DNA of 64,000 bases, from positions 37,774,198-37,838,197 of the forward strand of contig CM069592.1 of assembly GCA_035771175.1 (NCBI GenBank), written 5' to 3'. The position numbers were made by a program, and so were the translations under genes. The stretch comes from Paratinospora sagittata (lineage: Eukaryota; Streptophyta; Magnoliopsida; Ranunculales; Menispermaceae). Each line of letters starts with the position of its first letter. Position 1 is the stretch's first letter. Of the stretch, positions 44,951 through 54,909 are shown in pieces. The notes under the pieces are model-generated. The model searched no databases and was not told where the DNA came from. It was given only the letters and a program-made list of their open reading frames with translations.

Positions 44951-45943
44951 AATTTTTACTGAGATTTGGCTGTTGCCAGGTACATGGATTTATTACTCAT
45001 CCTCAAAGATACGTAATAATTTGAGTAGCTCTTTGATGTAAATTGAAAGGAGCTTTATTTTGTAAAATAGTTGGGGGAGTAAATGTCGCCCTCGATTTTA
45101 AGCCAAAGGTTGCATTAGGTAACTGATAGTAATCAGCTCCGTGTAGTCGAGAAAAGGTTTAAGTTAGTTTAGAAGGAAAGAAGCTTTTTCTGTTATTTAT
45201 AAATGTTATGTTTTTTCCTTTATGAGATAGTTTGGGCTTCTCAAACTAAAAATATTTAGTTATGTAACTAAAAGGCTAAAGGGCCTAAAACTTGAGCAAA
45301 AAGGCTCTCATCCACCAGTAGAACTCATAAAGGAATCATCCATGAAATATAGAGAAATGAATAAAAATAAATAATAAATATAAAAGAAAAAAAAACTTTA
45401 AAAAAAAAATGAAATGATGGCTGTATCGATAAAAAAAAAAAAAAAAAAAAAAACAGAAGGATTTTCAAATTTTTGATCAATATAAGTTTTTTTTATTCTC
45501 ATTCCTTCTTAATCAATATAAGTTTTTTTTTATCGGGTTTTCGGCTCACTTGAGGTGTTCTTTTACCCTTCGGGTCAAGACACTACCTCTCAGAGTTTGA
45601 AATTTTACAGGGATTGGCTCAAACCCATGATCCGATCCCTCAATCTTCCTTAGGATCCGTTTCGGTGCTAGCACACCAACCCACAGTTGGTTTATCAATA
45701 TAAGTTTTGATCATAAAAATGACTCCCTAAACTTCTAAAAAAGAAGGTGGTTGTTATGTGCTTTAGGCTGAAGCCCACGATGGGAATGTAAATGATACGT
45801 GTCGCAAAAGGGGCATCTTTTTCCGTTTCACATACATGCTGTTCACAGAGCATGGAACACCATACCACCCGACACGTGTTTTCTTCCATTGTGAAGGCTG
45901 AAGAGATCGAGGGCTTAGAGTGAGCAGTGAGGTGATTCGTCTA
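44951..45943. other. Intergenic region between tandem membrane-protein genes
   Basis: Probable 3' UTR of copy A to about 45090, then an RTE-like tail at about 45105-45180 (CAGCTCCGTGTAGTCGAGAA, AAGGTTTAAG), poly-A runs at 45389-45454, a SINE with target duplications at 45512-45704, and the 5' flank of copy B. The short minus-strand frames at 45695-45954 have no recognisable motif. Confidence 0.5.
45523..45693 (-). mobile_element. tRNA-derived SINE with 11-bp target duplication
   Basis: Read on the minus strand, it begins ACCAACTGTGGGTTGG, has an A-box-like TTGGTGTGCTAGCA and a B-box-like GGGTTTGAGCC, and ends in a poly-A run (poly-T at 45523-45531 on the plus strand). It is flanked by ATCAATATAAG at 45512-45522 and again at 45694-45704, a perfect 11-bp duplication as expected for a SINE insertion. 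Length about 171 bp. Confidence 0.7.
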
Positions 45944-48499
45944 ATGGAGCACACAAGAGCTTATAATAAACAATCAACCTCAATAGATGGCCTCATGGTC
46001 GATGAAGAACACCAGCTTCTGAACTCCAAATTGCTTTCACAGGTATACTTCTTTTTTTTTTTACCTTAATGTTCTCGTTCGTTATCTATAATGGATTGTA
46101 ATAATAATAATAATTATTATTTTTTCTGTGCCCTGTGATCTGTATATACTGTTTATAGGAGATTTTGGAATTTCCGGATGGATTGCGCGTATTTACCTTC
46201 CACATGTGTGTTTGATACCAAAATGTCTGTAAATAAATGAGAAATGAGAATAAGAAATTAAACAAACTTCGGATTGGTGTGATGGTTAGGGACCCGCCTC
46301 AGTTTAAGCGCATAAGGAGGTTCATTGGGTGCTCTAAGGGGCTCAATACCCTCAAGAAAAAAGTTGAAAAGAAGACATTGTAAAAAGTGTCCAATTGAGA
46401 AGTTGGTAAAATCTATGAGTTTGTTAATTCTCCACTGGCTTTGAATTCATGTCTCCACAATTTATTCTTATTATGGATTGGAATGTTCAAAAAGAGGAGG
46501 GCCTCAACACAACAGTTAAGATTGTTTTTTATGAGATCACAAGTTCTAATTTAGAAACAACCTCTCTTGTATACATTGTCCCTTCTCCAGACCTTGCAAT
46601 GGTGAGAGCCATGCACATGTACTGGGTACGCCCTTTATGGCTTGGAATGTTCATACTTCGATGGCTTGTTCGCATATAAGATGACCATGAGTAAAAAAGG
46701 AAGGGGGATTATGTGGTTCATAGTTGTTAAAAGTCTTAATTCTTGAGTCATAGTACTTCTGTTGGCTAGGAAATGTATCAAAACTAAATCCTTTGGAAGT
46801 TTTTTCTATTTTTCTAGAGAATCAAGGGTATCTAGGCTTCAGTAGACTAATATCCCTTGGGTCATTGGTGGCTTAAGTGGGAGATGCCCGCGGTGGCTAT
46901 ACAAGTCTCGTGTTTAACATTAGGCCTTCTCCCTAATTTATGACTTCCATGGTTAGAGTTAGTCCTAGGTACCAACACACCATTGCCTGGATGGTTAATC
47001 TTTTGGAAGTTTTATAAATTGTAGGGTTTAACAGTTTTTTGAATCATCCTTAAATATACATTTGTATTGGTGAAGATCCACAAACTCACATAATTTGACT
47101 TATAATTTCATTTATTTGTTACTTGGTAGTTGATGCATGATTTTCAAAATCTGGCATATGAAGCATACTCCTTGGTTCTTTGTAAGAATCGTAGGAGCTC
47201 AGTTATTCAAACTGTAGAACTGGAACCATGAACCATAGGATTATATTGTTTTACTATAAGATTCAGACACATCCTGTTGAAGTTTAGGATTCGAATCATT
47301 TCCCATGAATCATGATTCTTATGTTTAAATCCGTGAGCAAGTTACTTGCTGTTATAACTTAGGGAATGAGCCAAGCATGATGTCAAACAAAATAATTGCT
47401 CGACTCCATGGCTGATTACCAAATACACGAACTACACTTATTAAGGATGTTATGCTTCTCTTTGATTACCACAAAGGCGAAAAGGAGGAAAGCTAATTCA
47501 AAGAAACTTAAAATCCTCAGTAGCAACAGAGATGATCTATCTCTAATTTCTCGGTGATTGAACTGTGCTCACAATCTACTATTTATATCAGCCACGCAGG
47601 GAATGACTTGATAAGTACTTCATAATTTATGTGTATAATTGAAATAATATATATGTACCACGCTGTTTGATACCTGGGAAGTCCTTTGGATGTGGCAAAT
47701 AAAGGTTGAGCAAGCTAAATTGTGGAAATAACCTTGTATAATCTTTCAATTATACAAAAGTACAATGGGGCTACTCAATCCTGGAAAGGCAATACAGGAT
47801 ATTTTTGTAAAAGTTTTATGACATGGCAAGAAAATTTAACTCTTCTATACAGTGTTTGTATTTGTTTCAGTCTCTAGCTCCTTTTTCTCTCTTTTTTTTT
47901 TTTTGGGGTACTCCTGCACAACCTCATTGAAATACTTCGAAATACTTCTGTTTCACGATGATTTCTAAAATATGTTGGCATTGACAGTTACCAAAAGCTT
48001 TACATCAAAAACCCGCTTCGCGATTATAAATGTATAACAGTTAAAAGTGTTGTTACAGGAGGACACAAGTTCTAAGATGCCTGAAGTACCAACAGCTGAA
48101 ACAAAGCAAAAGGCTTCTTCTACAGTTGCCAAAGTGGAGACAAAAAATGAGACTGGAAGTGGTAGCAAGGAAATGGGAATTGAAGAAATAGTGAAAGAAC
48201 TCAGGATTGTGAAGAGGCAGAACACAATCACACACTGGCTTCTTTCTGCCATGATTTTCTTGACTGCTACATGGCAATTGTCTGAAGTGTCACTTATTTT
48301 AAAAGTGAGGAATAAATTAAGCCACCCTTTCAAATCTATTGGAAATATGATGAAAAGTGCTATATTTGGTGGTCATTCTAATGGTTTTAAGAGTGTTGAG
48401 AACAAGAAGAAGCCACTGGATATTGAGCCTCCTCCTCTTCCAGTTCTTAAAATCCCACAGCTGCCTCATATGGATTTGAATGGTGGTGGAGATGATTGA
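45944..48499 (+). CDS. Small single-pass membrane protein, tandem copy B
   Basis: Two exons, 45944-46042 and 48059-48499, join in phase 0 to a 179-residue protein. It is a tandem paralogue of 39921-44950: exon 1 (33 residues) also ends LLNSKLLSQ, and exon 2 has the same order of a Glu/Lys/Ser-rich region, a basic EEIVKELRIVKRQNT segment, one hydrophobic helix (ITHWLLSAMIFLTATWQLSE), a KVRN/FKSIGN juxtamembrane segment and a proline-rich tail (PPPLPVLKIPQLPHMDL) before an acidic end. The exon 1 N-terminal half is not conserved between copies. Its intron is 2.0 kb without the LTR element. I do not recognise a named family; function unknown. Confidence 0.75.
46043..48058. other. Intron 1 of membrane-protein copy B
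   Basis: Noncoding. A tRNA-like or SINE-like start is visible near 46268 (GGATTGGTGTGATGGTTAGG), and GAATC-rich text at about 47205-47345 resembles the GATTCGAATC element family. The frame 46449-46679 has no known motif. Confidence 0.4.
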
Positions 48500-49434
48500 A
48501 AGAAAAAAATGATTGAACTACAGCCAGTTTTTTTTTTTTTAGTTTTTATTTGTTACTTGCAATTGCTAGAAATTGTAAAAGATGTCATCTGAATTAGTAT
48601 TTCTTCTCTATTGTAAATTGAAATTGAAATCAGCTTCATTCTAACTGGTATTGCATTATTTACATCACTCAAAATTTAAATAATAAGAACATTAATGATG
48701 CAGATGATGCCACATTATACATATTTGGTTTTGAGTTTTTTTTCTTTTAAGTTTATTTAGCATTATCATTAGAAATTTAATGAAAAAGATATAATTATTT
48801 ATAATTAAAAATATCGGTTTGCCTCTTGACAGAGCATAGTGGATGAAACTCTTGATAAAATATAGTTGAAGAAGTAGATTCATGTAACAAAAGCTTAGTT
48901 GAATGCACTATAGTTGAGTATTTAACTAATTTCTAACTTTTTATATCATTTTCTATTTTGTGAAATCTCTTTTATCTAGTTATTTATTTTATCCTTTCTA
49001 ATTTATAGCTAGCTTTTGTTCCTTCTCATTTTATAATAATTTTATTAATTGATTTATTGTTATTATAATAAAAAATCTATCAAAATTATCCAAAATATAT
49101 ATAAAATTAAAAAAATATTTTACAAACACATTTTATTAATATTGTCCTAAAAATTATTGAAATGCCTCGAATCAAATATTCACACGTAATTTGAGATAAT
49201 CTAATAACTTTTAAGAATAATGTAAATAAAATATGTTACTCCTAAAATTATTCTTGTAACACGTTATTTAAATAACTATTTTTTTTCTCAATGAAGCTAT
49301 TATTATTTGGGGACACCACGTGCGGACCCCATAGCACGACCATCACGCTTCACGTGTTTCGGTTGCGGGACGTGTGGTTCCTTACCTATTGCGGCGGCTC
49401 CACGTGCTCACCATCACCGGCTTTTCTACAATCC
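48500..49434. other. Intergenic region after the tandem pair
   Basis: Probable 3' UTR of copy B to about 48660. An RTE-like tail lies at about 48833-48925 (CTCTTGATAAAATATAG, GAAGAAGTAGATTCATGTA, CAAAAGCTTAGTTG). At 49105-49235 there is a copy of the dispersed repeat of 3285-3480. 49305-49434 is an unusually GC-rich stretch with several CACGTG-type words just before the Mutator-like element. Confidence 0.45.
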
Positions 49435-49670
49435 TTGCGGATGGGCTTTTAACATGATTACCCTTAAAAAAAAAAAATTTACAAATGTCATTTACATACA
49501 AATAATGTCCCATTTGCCATATTTTACTGTTCATCACACAGTCAGTGTGCCAAACAAGCGTCACGTCCGCGCCCAGGTGGTATTTTAAGGAACTTTCATA
49601 ATTTTTTTTTTAAGTGAAGGGAAGACGTTTTTTCAAAAGACGCATTCCCTTCACAATTTTTTTTTTGAAG

Positions 49671-49709
49671 TGAAGGGAAGGCGTCTTTTCAAAAGACGCC
49701 TTCCCTTCA
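49671..49709. repeat. Perfect 19-bp-arm palindrome
   Basis: TGAAGGGAAGGCGTCTTTT, one C, then the exact reverse complement. It lies inside the Mutator-like element and is one of four related palindromes between 49613 and 49814. Confidence 0.85.
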
Positions 49710-49775
49710 ATTTTTTTTTAACTGAAGGGAAGATGCTTTTGAAAAGACGCATTCTCTTGCAAGTTTTTATTTATT

Positions 49776-49814
49776 TTAAGGGAAGGCGTCTTTTGAAAAG
49801 ACGCCTTCCCTTAA
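49776..49814. repeat. Second perfect 19-bp-arm palindrome
   Basis: TTAAGGGAAGGCGTCTTTT, one G, then the exact reverse complement. Same core as the palindrome at 49671-49709 (AAGGGAAGGCGTCTTTT). Between them is an imperfect version (about 49719-49757) and before them another (about 49614-49654). Confidence 0.85.
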
Positions 49815-49889
49815 ACCCTACATATACCCCACCCGCGAGCACACACACTCCCACACTCGTCGCCCCATTCCTCTCTCTGAAACTCTTCG

Positions 49890-50290
49890 GACAGTTTAGT
49901 AATGAGGATGATTTTTCATTTAAACTTGAATTCGGGATGAGGATCCAATAATTCAACCGGGCATGAGAATGGGATTCCGTCAACTTCGGGGGATCGGGGG
50001 AGGATAGTGGGACGTGCTGAAAGTGGTCGGGTTAAAAAAAACCAAGTGGTTTGGATTCGGTGAGGTCGAATAGTTTTGTAATGAGAATGATTTTTCATTT
50101 AAACTTGAATTCAGGATGGGGGTCCAAAAGTTAAACCGGGCATGGGAATGAGATTCCGTCGACTCCGGGGGATCGGGGGAGGATAGTGGGACGTGTTAAA
50201 AGTGGTCTGGTTAAAAAAAACCAAGTGGTTTGTATTCGGTGAGGTCGAGCAGTTTAGTAATAACTTTGATTTTAACTTTGATTTTTCATT
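49890..50290 (+). repeat. 179-bp tandem repeat, about 2.2 copies
   Basis: The anchor AATGAGGATGATTTTTCATT at 49901 recurs as AATGAGAATG at 50080 and a third time, partially, at 50259, so the period is 179 bp. Each unit has a purine-rich GGGGGATCGGGGGAGGATAG segment and a TTAAAAAAAACCAAGTGGTT segment. It is inside the Mutator-like element. Confidence 0.8.
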
Positions 50291-50529
50291 CATTTAAAAA
50301 AAAAAATTATGAAGGTTTCCTTCACTTAAAAAAAAAAAATTGTGAAAGGATAAAAAGACGTTTTTCTTAAAATGTCACCTGGGCGCCGACGTGGCACTTG
50401 TTTGGCGCATTGACTGTGCGATGAACAGTAAAATATGGCAAATGAGTCATTATTTGTATATACATGGTATTTGTAAAATTATTTTTTTTAGGGGTAATCA
50501 TGTCAAAAGTCCCCTTGCGGATGCTATTA

Positions 50530-52270
50530 TTATTATTTTTTTGAAAAAAGACTTATAAGAACTAAAATCAAATAAGATAATAAAATAAAATTTATTAAAT
50601 AGGAAACATTGTTATTTTTAAAATAATGTAATTAAATCACAATAATTAATTTAAAATTGATAAAAAAAAATCTGTTTGTACAAGTTTTTTCTTAATTTTA
50701 TTATGTTAATAAGTACAACAAATTGTTAATTTCATTAAAAATAATATTAATATAAATAATTGAGAAATTAGTGAGATTATTCCAAAACTACCTAAAAGGG
50801 AATATATAATATGTATAATAATAGATAAAAACTTCTATAGTTTTAAGAAAATAAAAGATGTGCAGAAGAGAATAGAAACGCCAAATAAAATTGTATAGAA
50901 AAAGGGATGTAATGAGAAAGAAGAATTTAAGAGGAATGTGTTATTATTAATATCTTTATAAATTTAATTTGTATTATATTCAAGATAAACTTTAATTTGA
51001 TGTTTAATTAATTAAATTTTGATTTAAGTTGAAGAACATGGATGGTTTTAGCATAAGGATACCAACTTGCAGTAATAATCATAACCTAATTTGAATTGTA
51101 AATGGGTTGTTTGAACCCGCGGCACAGGTCCTCAACCCCGTCGAGTTCAATCTTGACTATCCAATCAACCAAGGGTTGGTTGTACTTTTTGTTTTCAGCA
51201 CGAGTAGTACTTGATAATCTACTTTTGTGCTGTCGGTGGCAAGTGGGTCTCACAGAACTCTATGCTTATTTCTCATCTTTATCATAAAGAATTAAACATT
51301 CGCTTTTACTTTTGATAAAAGTGGAGCCAATTAGTGCAAGATTGATGCAGACAAGCTAAAGTGTTGTGAATAGAATCTCCATTTTTCATCCTTTTTTAAA
51401 CTATTTTCCCCATTAGTGGCATTAATGAAAAATGTGTTAACAATTATAAGCCTTTTTTTTTAAGTATGAAGTGATTCCTCTTAATAATAATAGTAATAAT
51501 AACATTATTTTTTAATTATTCACACTGTTGTGATTGTGGTTAAGGTCACTTAACAAAATGTTACCTAATAAATAAATAATATCTTAATAAATTAAAAACG
51601 ATAAAAACAAAAAATATGAAGATGGGATCAAAGGTTAAAATTAGAAATAAATCTTCGAAAATCATTTGAGATGATTTTAATGCATAAAACGAAGTTCGCT
51701 ACATAAACTAGTTAAGAAAGAGACATAATGAATATTAGAGGTAGTGAAGTAAGCTAACATTTTTATAAGGATTACTAAGACATTAAAATGAACCTATATC
51801 TCTATAATTTGATTTTAAACTAAATTTTTTGGGCTACACCTGCATCTCATTTAAGGGCTTGACCAAATCAATTAATCACTTGTACCAAAATCTATGGTTT
51901 GTTCAAGTCAATACTAGAGATAGAAATGGAGTGTATCCCTGTTCTAACGCAACAAAGTAAGCACTGTAAAGAGAGGAGGTCTACTATTTCGTTTCTGCTA
52001 GTCTAGTAAAGGAAGGGGATAACTCATGAAAAATCATTAAAAAAAAAAATACCAAGTAACTGACCCATTTGCTTTGCCATCCCACTAACTCCATTAGACT
52101 CCACAAAAACAGAGCAGAACAACAGTGTTAGGGACGCTCTGAAATAAGAACAAAAAGCTTCTCTATTCTCACCACCAGATTCCCAAAACCACCCACCATT
52201 AAATCCTTCCCATCTAGACCGTATTAACTAAATAATCAATCTTTTCCATTAATTTTCATCTCTCTATATT
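50530..52270. other. AT-rich intergenic region before the phospholipase C gene
   Basis: No gene recognised. A short frame at 51102-51287 has no known motif. From 52265 the sequence holds TATA-like words (TTTATAAATC, CTTTATAAGC near 52290-52305) that probably belong to the phospholipase promoter. Confidence 0.45.
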
Positions 52271-52501
52271 TGTCCAAGTAGCACATTTATAAATCTTTAT
52301 AAGCAGCAAGGATCTTTCAGGTTTTTTTTGAAAGATTCAGTGCAGTTATTTCTCTTGAGCCAGCAGCTTCCTTCTCTCTCTCCTCTATTAAAATCTGTAA
52401 CAGTTGCTCTCATCCACACAACATAGAAAATCCCATTTAAGAAGCAAAGAAAACCCAATTTTCTTATACTTCTTCAAGATCCATTTTCATTACCAAAAAC
52501 C

Positions 52502-53595
52502 ATGGAAGAAATCTCCAAAACACCCAGAAAATCCCATTTCTTTCTTACTCTCTTATTCCTTCTTCTTCTTTCAACCCATTTCAGCAATGCATCAGCACAA
52601 CAACAACAGCAACCCATCAAAACAATAGTAGTCCTTGTTCTAGAAAACAGATCCTTCGACCACATGCTAGGATGGATGAAGAAATCCATAAACCCATCAA
52701 TCAACGGCGTCACAGGAAAAGAATGCAACCAAATCTCCACAAAATCTCCCAATTCCCAATCCATTTGCTTCACCAACGACGCCCAATACGTCGACCCAGA
52801 TCCTGGCCACTCCTTTGAAGCTGTCCAGCAACAAGTTTTTGGGTCAAGCCCAAATCCCACAATGACTGGATTTGTAGAACAAGCTTCAACAATGTCTCCC
52901 AATCTCACCACAACAGTAATGAAAGGCTTCCACCCAGAATCTATACCAGTTTTCTCATCACTTGTTCGAGAATTTGCTGTTTTTGATCGTTGGTTTTCTT
53001 CAATTCCAGGACCAACACAGCCCAATAGATTGTTTGTGTATTCTGCTACTTCACATGGATCAACTAGTCATGTTAAGAAGCAACTAGCAAAAGGGTACCC
53101 ACAAAAAACTATATTTGATTCACTGCATGAAAATGGTATGGACTTTGGGGTGTATTTTCAGAACATACCCACTACTTTGTTTTATAGGAATTTGAGGAAA
53201 TTGAAGTATGTTTTTAAGTTTCATCAGTTTGATTTGAAGTTTAAGAAGCATGCAAGAGAAGGGAAGTTGCCTAGTTTGACTGTGATTGAGCCAAGGTATT
53301 TTGATCTTAAAGGAATGCCTGCTAATGATGATCATCCTTCTCATGATGTTGCTAATGGGCAGAAGTTAGTGAAGGTATGAGGCTTTGAGATCAAGTCCTC
53401 AGTGGAATGAGAGTCTTTTGGTTATTACTTATGATGAGCATGGTGGGTTTTATGATCATGTTAAGACTCCTTATGTGAATGTTCCTAATCCTGATGGGAA
53501 TACTGGGCCTGCCCCTTTTTTCTTCAAGTTTGATAGGCTTGGTGTTCGTGTGCCTACTATCATGGTTTCTCCTTGGATCAAGAAAGGAACTGGTA
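52502..53595 (+). pseudogene. Non-specific phospholipase C (NPC), frameshifted and 3'-truncated
   Basis: The first frame (52502-53380) has a signal-peptide-like start (residues about 12-30, [20 protein letters not shown]), then the phosphoesterase core of plant NPC enzymes, which hydrolyse phospholipids to diacylglycerol: [51 protein letters not shown] and [12 protein letters not shown]. After ANGQKLVK the frame meets a stop (KV then TGA). The expected continuation ([42 protein letters not shown]) resumes in another frame. Relative to the family this fits a loss of 5 nt near 53372. A plausible intron donor (ACTG/GTAATC) follows at about 53595, but the remaining third of the enzyme, about 150-180 residues with the EHSSIPATVKK region, is not recognisable before the NTF2 exon at 54910. 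Together these suggest a pseudogene; a sequencing error could explain the frameshift but not the missing exons. Confidence 0.75.
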
Positions 53596-53639
53596 ATCCC
53601 CTCTCTTTTGAGTTTTTTTTTTTTAATTTGTTTGTGTGG

Positions 53640-54909
53640 AATTAGTATTGCTACAAGGCCATGACATAGGTAGATGAGAAAATGAGAATTATCTCAAGAA
53701 AATTACTGATTTTTTTCGTAAAATTACAAATTATAGTGTTAGATTGCTAACAGAGCAGGGGAACCGCCCTTTTCTCGCCATAATTTTGTCAAGTAGGGAG
53801 TGAGAAAAAAATCTCAACTTAAATATGTTACATAAATTTTCTCACAATTATTCTCGTGTCCAATCAAATAGACATAAGAGAATTTTCTTGAGAACACTCT
53901 ATTTTCTCAAGAAAAAATCTTCTCACCTACCAAACACGCCTTTGGGTCATAATTCTACTCTAGTGACCTAATATCAACGAACAACACAATTTGTCTTCAC
54001 TGAAGGAAGGAAAAATGTTATTCTAATTACAAAAAGTGCACTACAATGAAATTGTAATCATTGTTGTTAGAATCGTTAATCGAAATCTAGCCATTTTGAG
54101 CCTTGATGAATCAGATCAAGATTGGATCAGTGAAGTAAATGATTCACAATACAAATGTTAATCATGGTGTTTGTATACATTAAGTACCTATAGTGTTATA
54201 AGGACAGTAATATTTTTTTAGTTAATTAATGATATTGAATCAATCCACTGAGTATAACAATTTAAAAATCCGATATTCCTTCGATTCAAATTGCAATTTT
54301 GACAACTTTGAATCCAATGTTTTATCCATCATAATAAACTATATATATTGGAGTCATTTAGTTCTATTATCAATGTTATCAATGTTGCAGATTTTCCTCT
54401 TACCCATGTGAATTGGATTGAGAGAGGATATGATTCTAAGCAAATTGTCTACATTTAGTCTGCAGAGTACACATCATCTGCTGCAATGGCCAATCACAAG
54501 CCCTTAATTGATAAGTTCCTGCAACTCGAGCAATCTGCAGCTTATTTTACTTTCTTTTCCCCTTAACTTAATTTTTTATAGATTTGTTTACTTAACAAAG
54601 CACCCTTATCTCCGTGGATGAAAAGGCAATATTTTTCAACAGGAGTGGTTTTCCAAATCAACAGAGCTCAACTCAACCCATTGCTGGGAATCAAAGGCAC
54701 CCAATTGCAAATATTTTTAATCAGTCTATTCAATCACAAGAACACAGGCGCAACAGCCGATAACTTTTTAAGGACCAAACACAAACAAACCAAAAGAATT
54801 CCCCCTCCTTGTTTCACAATAGTCTGAAAAACTAAAACAGATAAAAGCAAACTTCTTTATGGTTCCTGACATTGAAATCGAAAAGTGATTCTCTTAAACA
54901 CAGTCTGTC
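53640..54909. other. Region between the NPC pseudogene and NTF2
   Basis: No confirmed gene. It contains a GATTCGAATC-family element (54055-54310). At 54460-54560 a short frame (AEYTSSAAMANHKPLIDKFL) has protein-like codon use, but I cannot assign it. The last 300 bp or so are probably the NTF2 3' UTR and flank. Confidence 0.4.
54055..54310. mobile_element. Inverted-repeat element of the GATTCGAATC family, member 3
   Basis: Left end TTGTTGTTAGAATCGTTAATC; right end on the other strand CAAAGTTGTCAAAATTGC. The interior has repeated GAATCA and GATTCA words. Same end sequence as the elements at 10020-10297 and 19217-19857. Noncoding. Confidence 0.45.

Larger units (their letters stand above)
49444..50514. 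mobile_element. Mutator-like (MULE) non-autonomous element
   Basis: Long terminal inverted repeats: left about 49444-49625, right about 50322-50514. Left outer end GGCTTTTAACATGATTACCC; right end on the other strand GGACTTTTGACATGATTACC. Both arms continue through AAATGGCA-, TACTGTTCATC- and GCGCCCAGGTG-type blocks. The flanks carry TTGCGGATG at 49435-49443 and 50515-50523 (up to 11 bp match if CC is included), fitting the 9-11 bp duplication of Mutator-like elements. The interior has two perfect palindromes, two imperfect ones and 2.2 copies of a 179-bp repeat. No transposase. Confidence 0.75.

Noticed and set aside
46268..46365. tRNA gene or SINE beginning at GGATTGGTGTGATGGTTAGG
   Set aside because: An A-box-like start is visible, but I found no convincing B box, acceptor stem or tail.
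49671..49814. CRISPR-like array of palindromes
   Set aside because: Only four unequal palindromes, without regular unique spacers, inside a plant DNA transposon.
52474..53025. Minus-strand frame of 183 codons
   Set aside because: Antisense shadow of the phospholipase C exon.
53380..53385. Very short intron explaining the NPC frameshift
   Set aside because: AAG/GTATGA looks like a donor, but the next conserved codons follow immediately, leaving no room for an intron.
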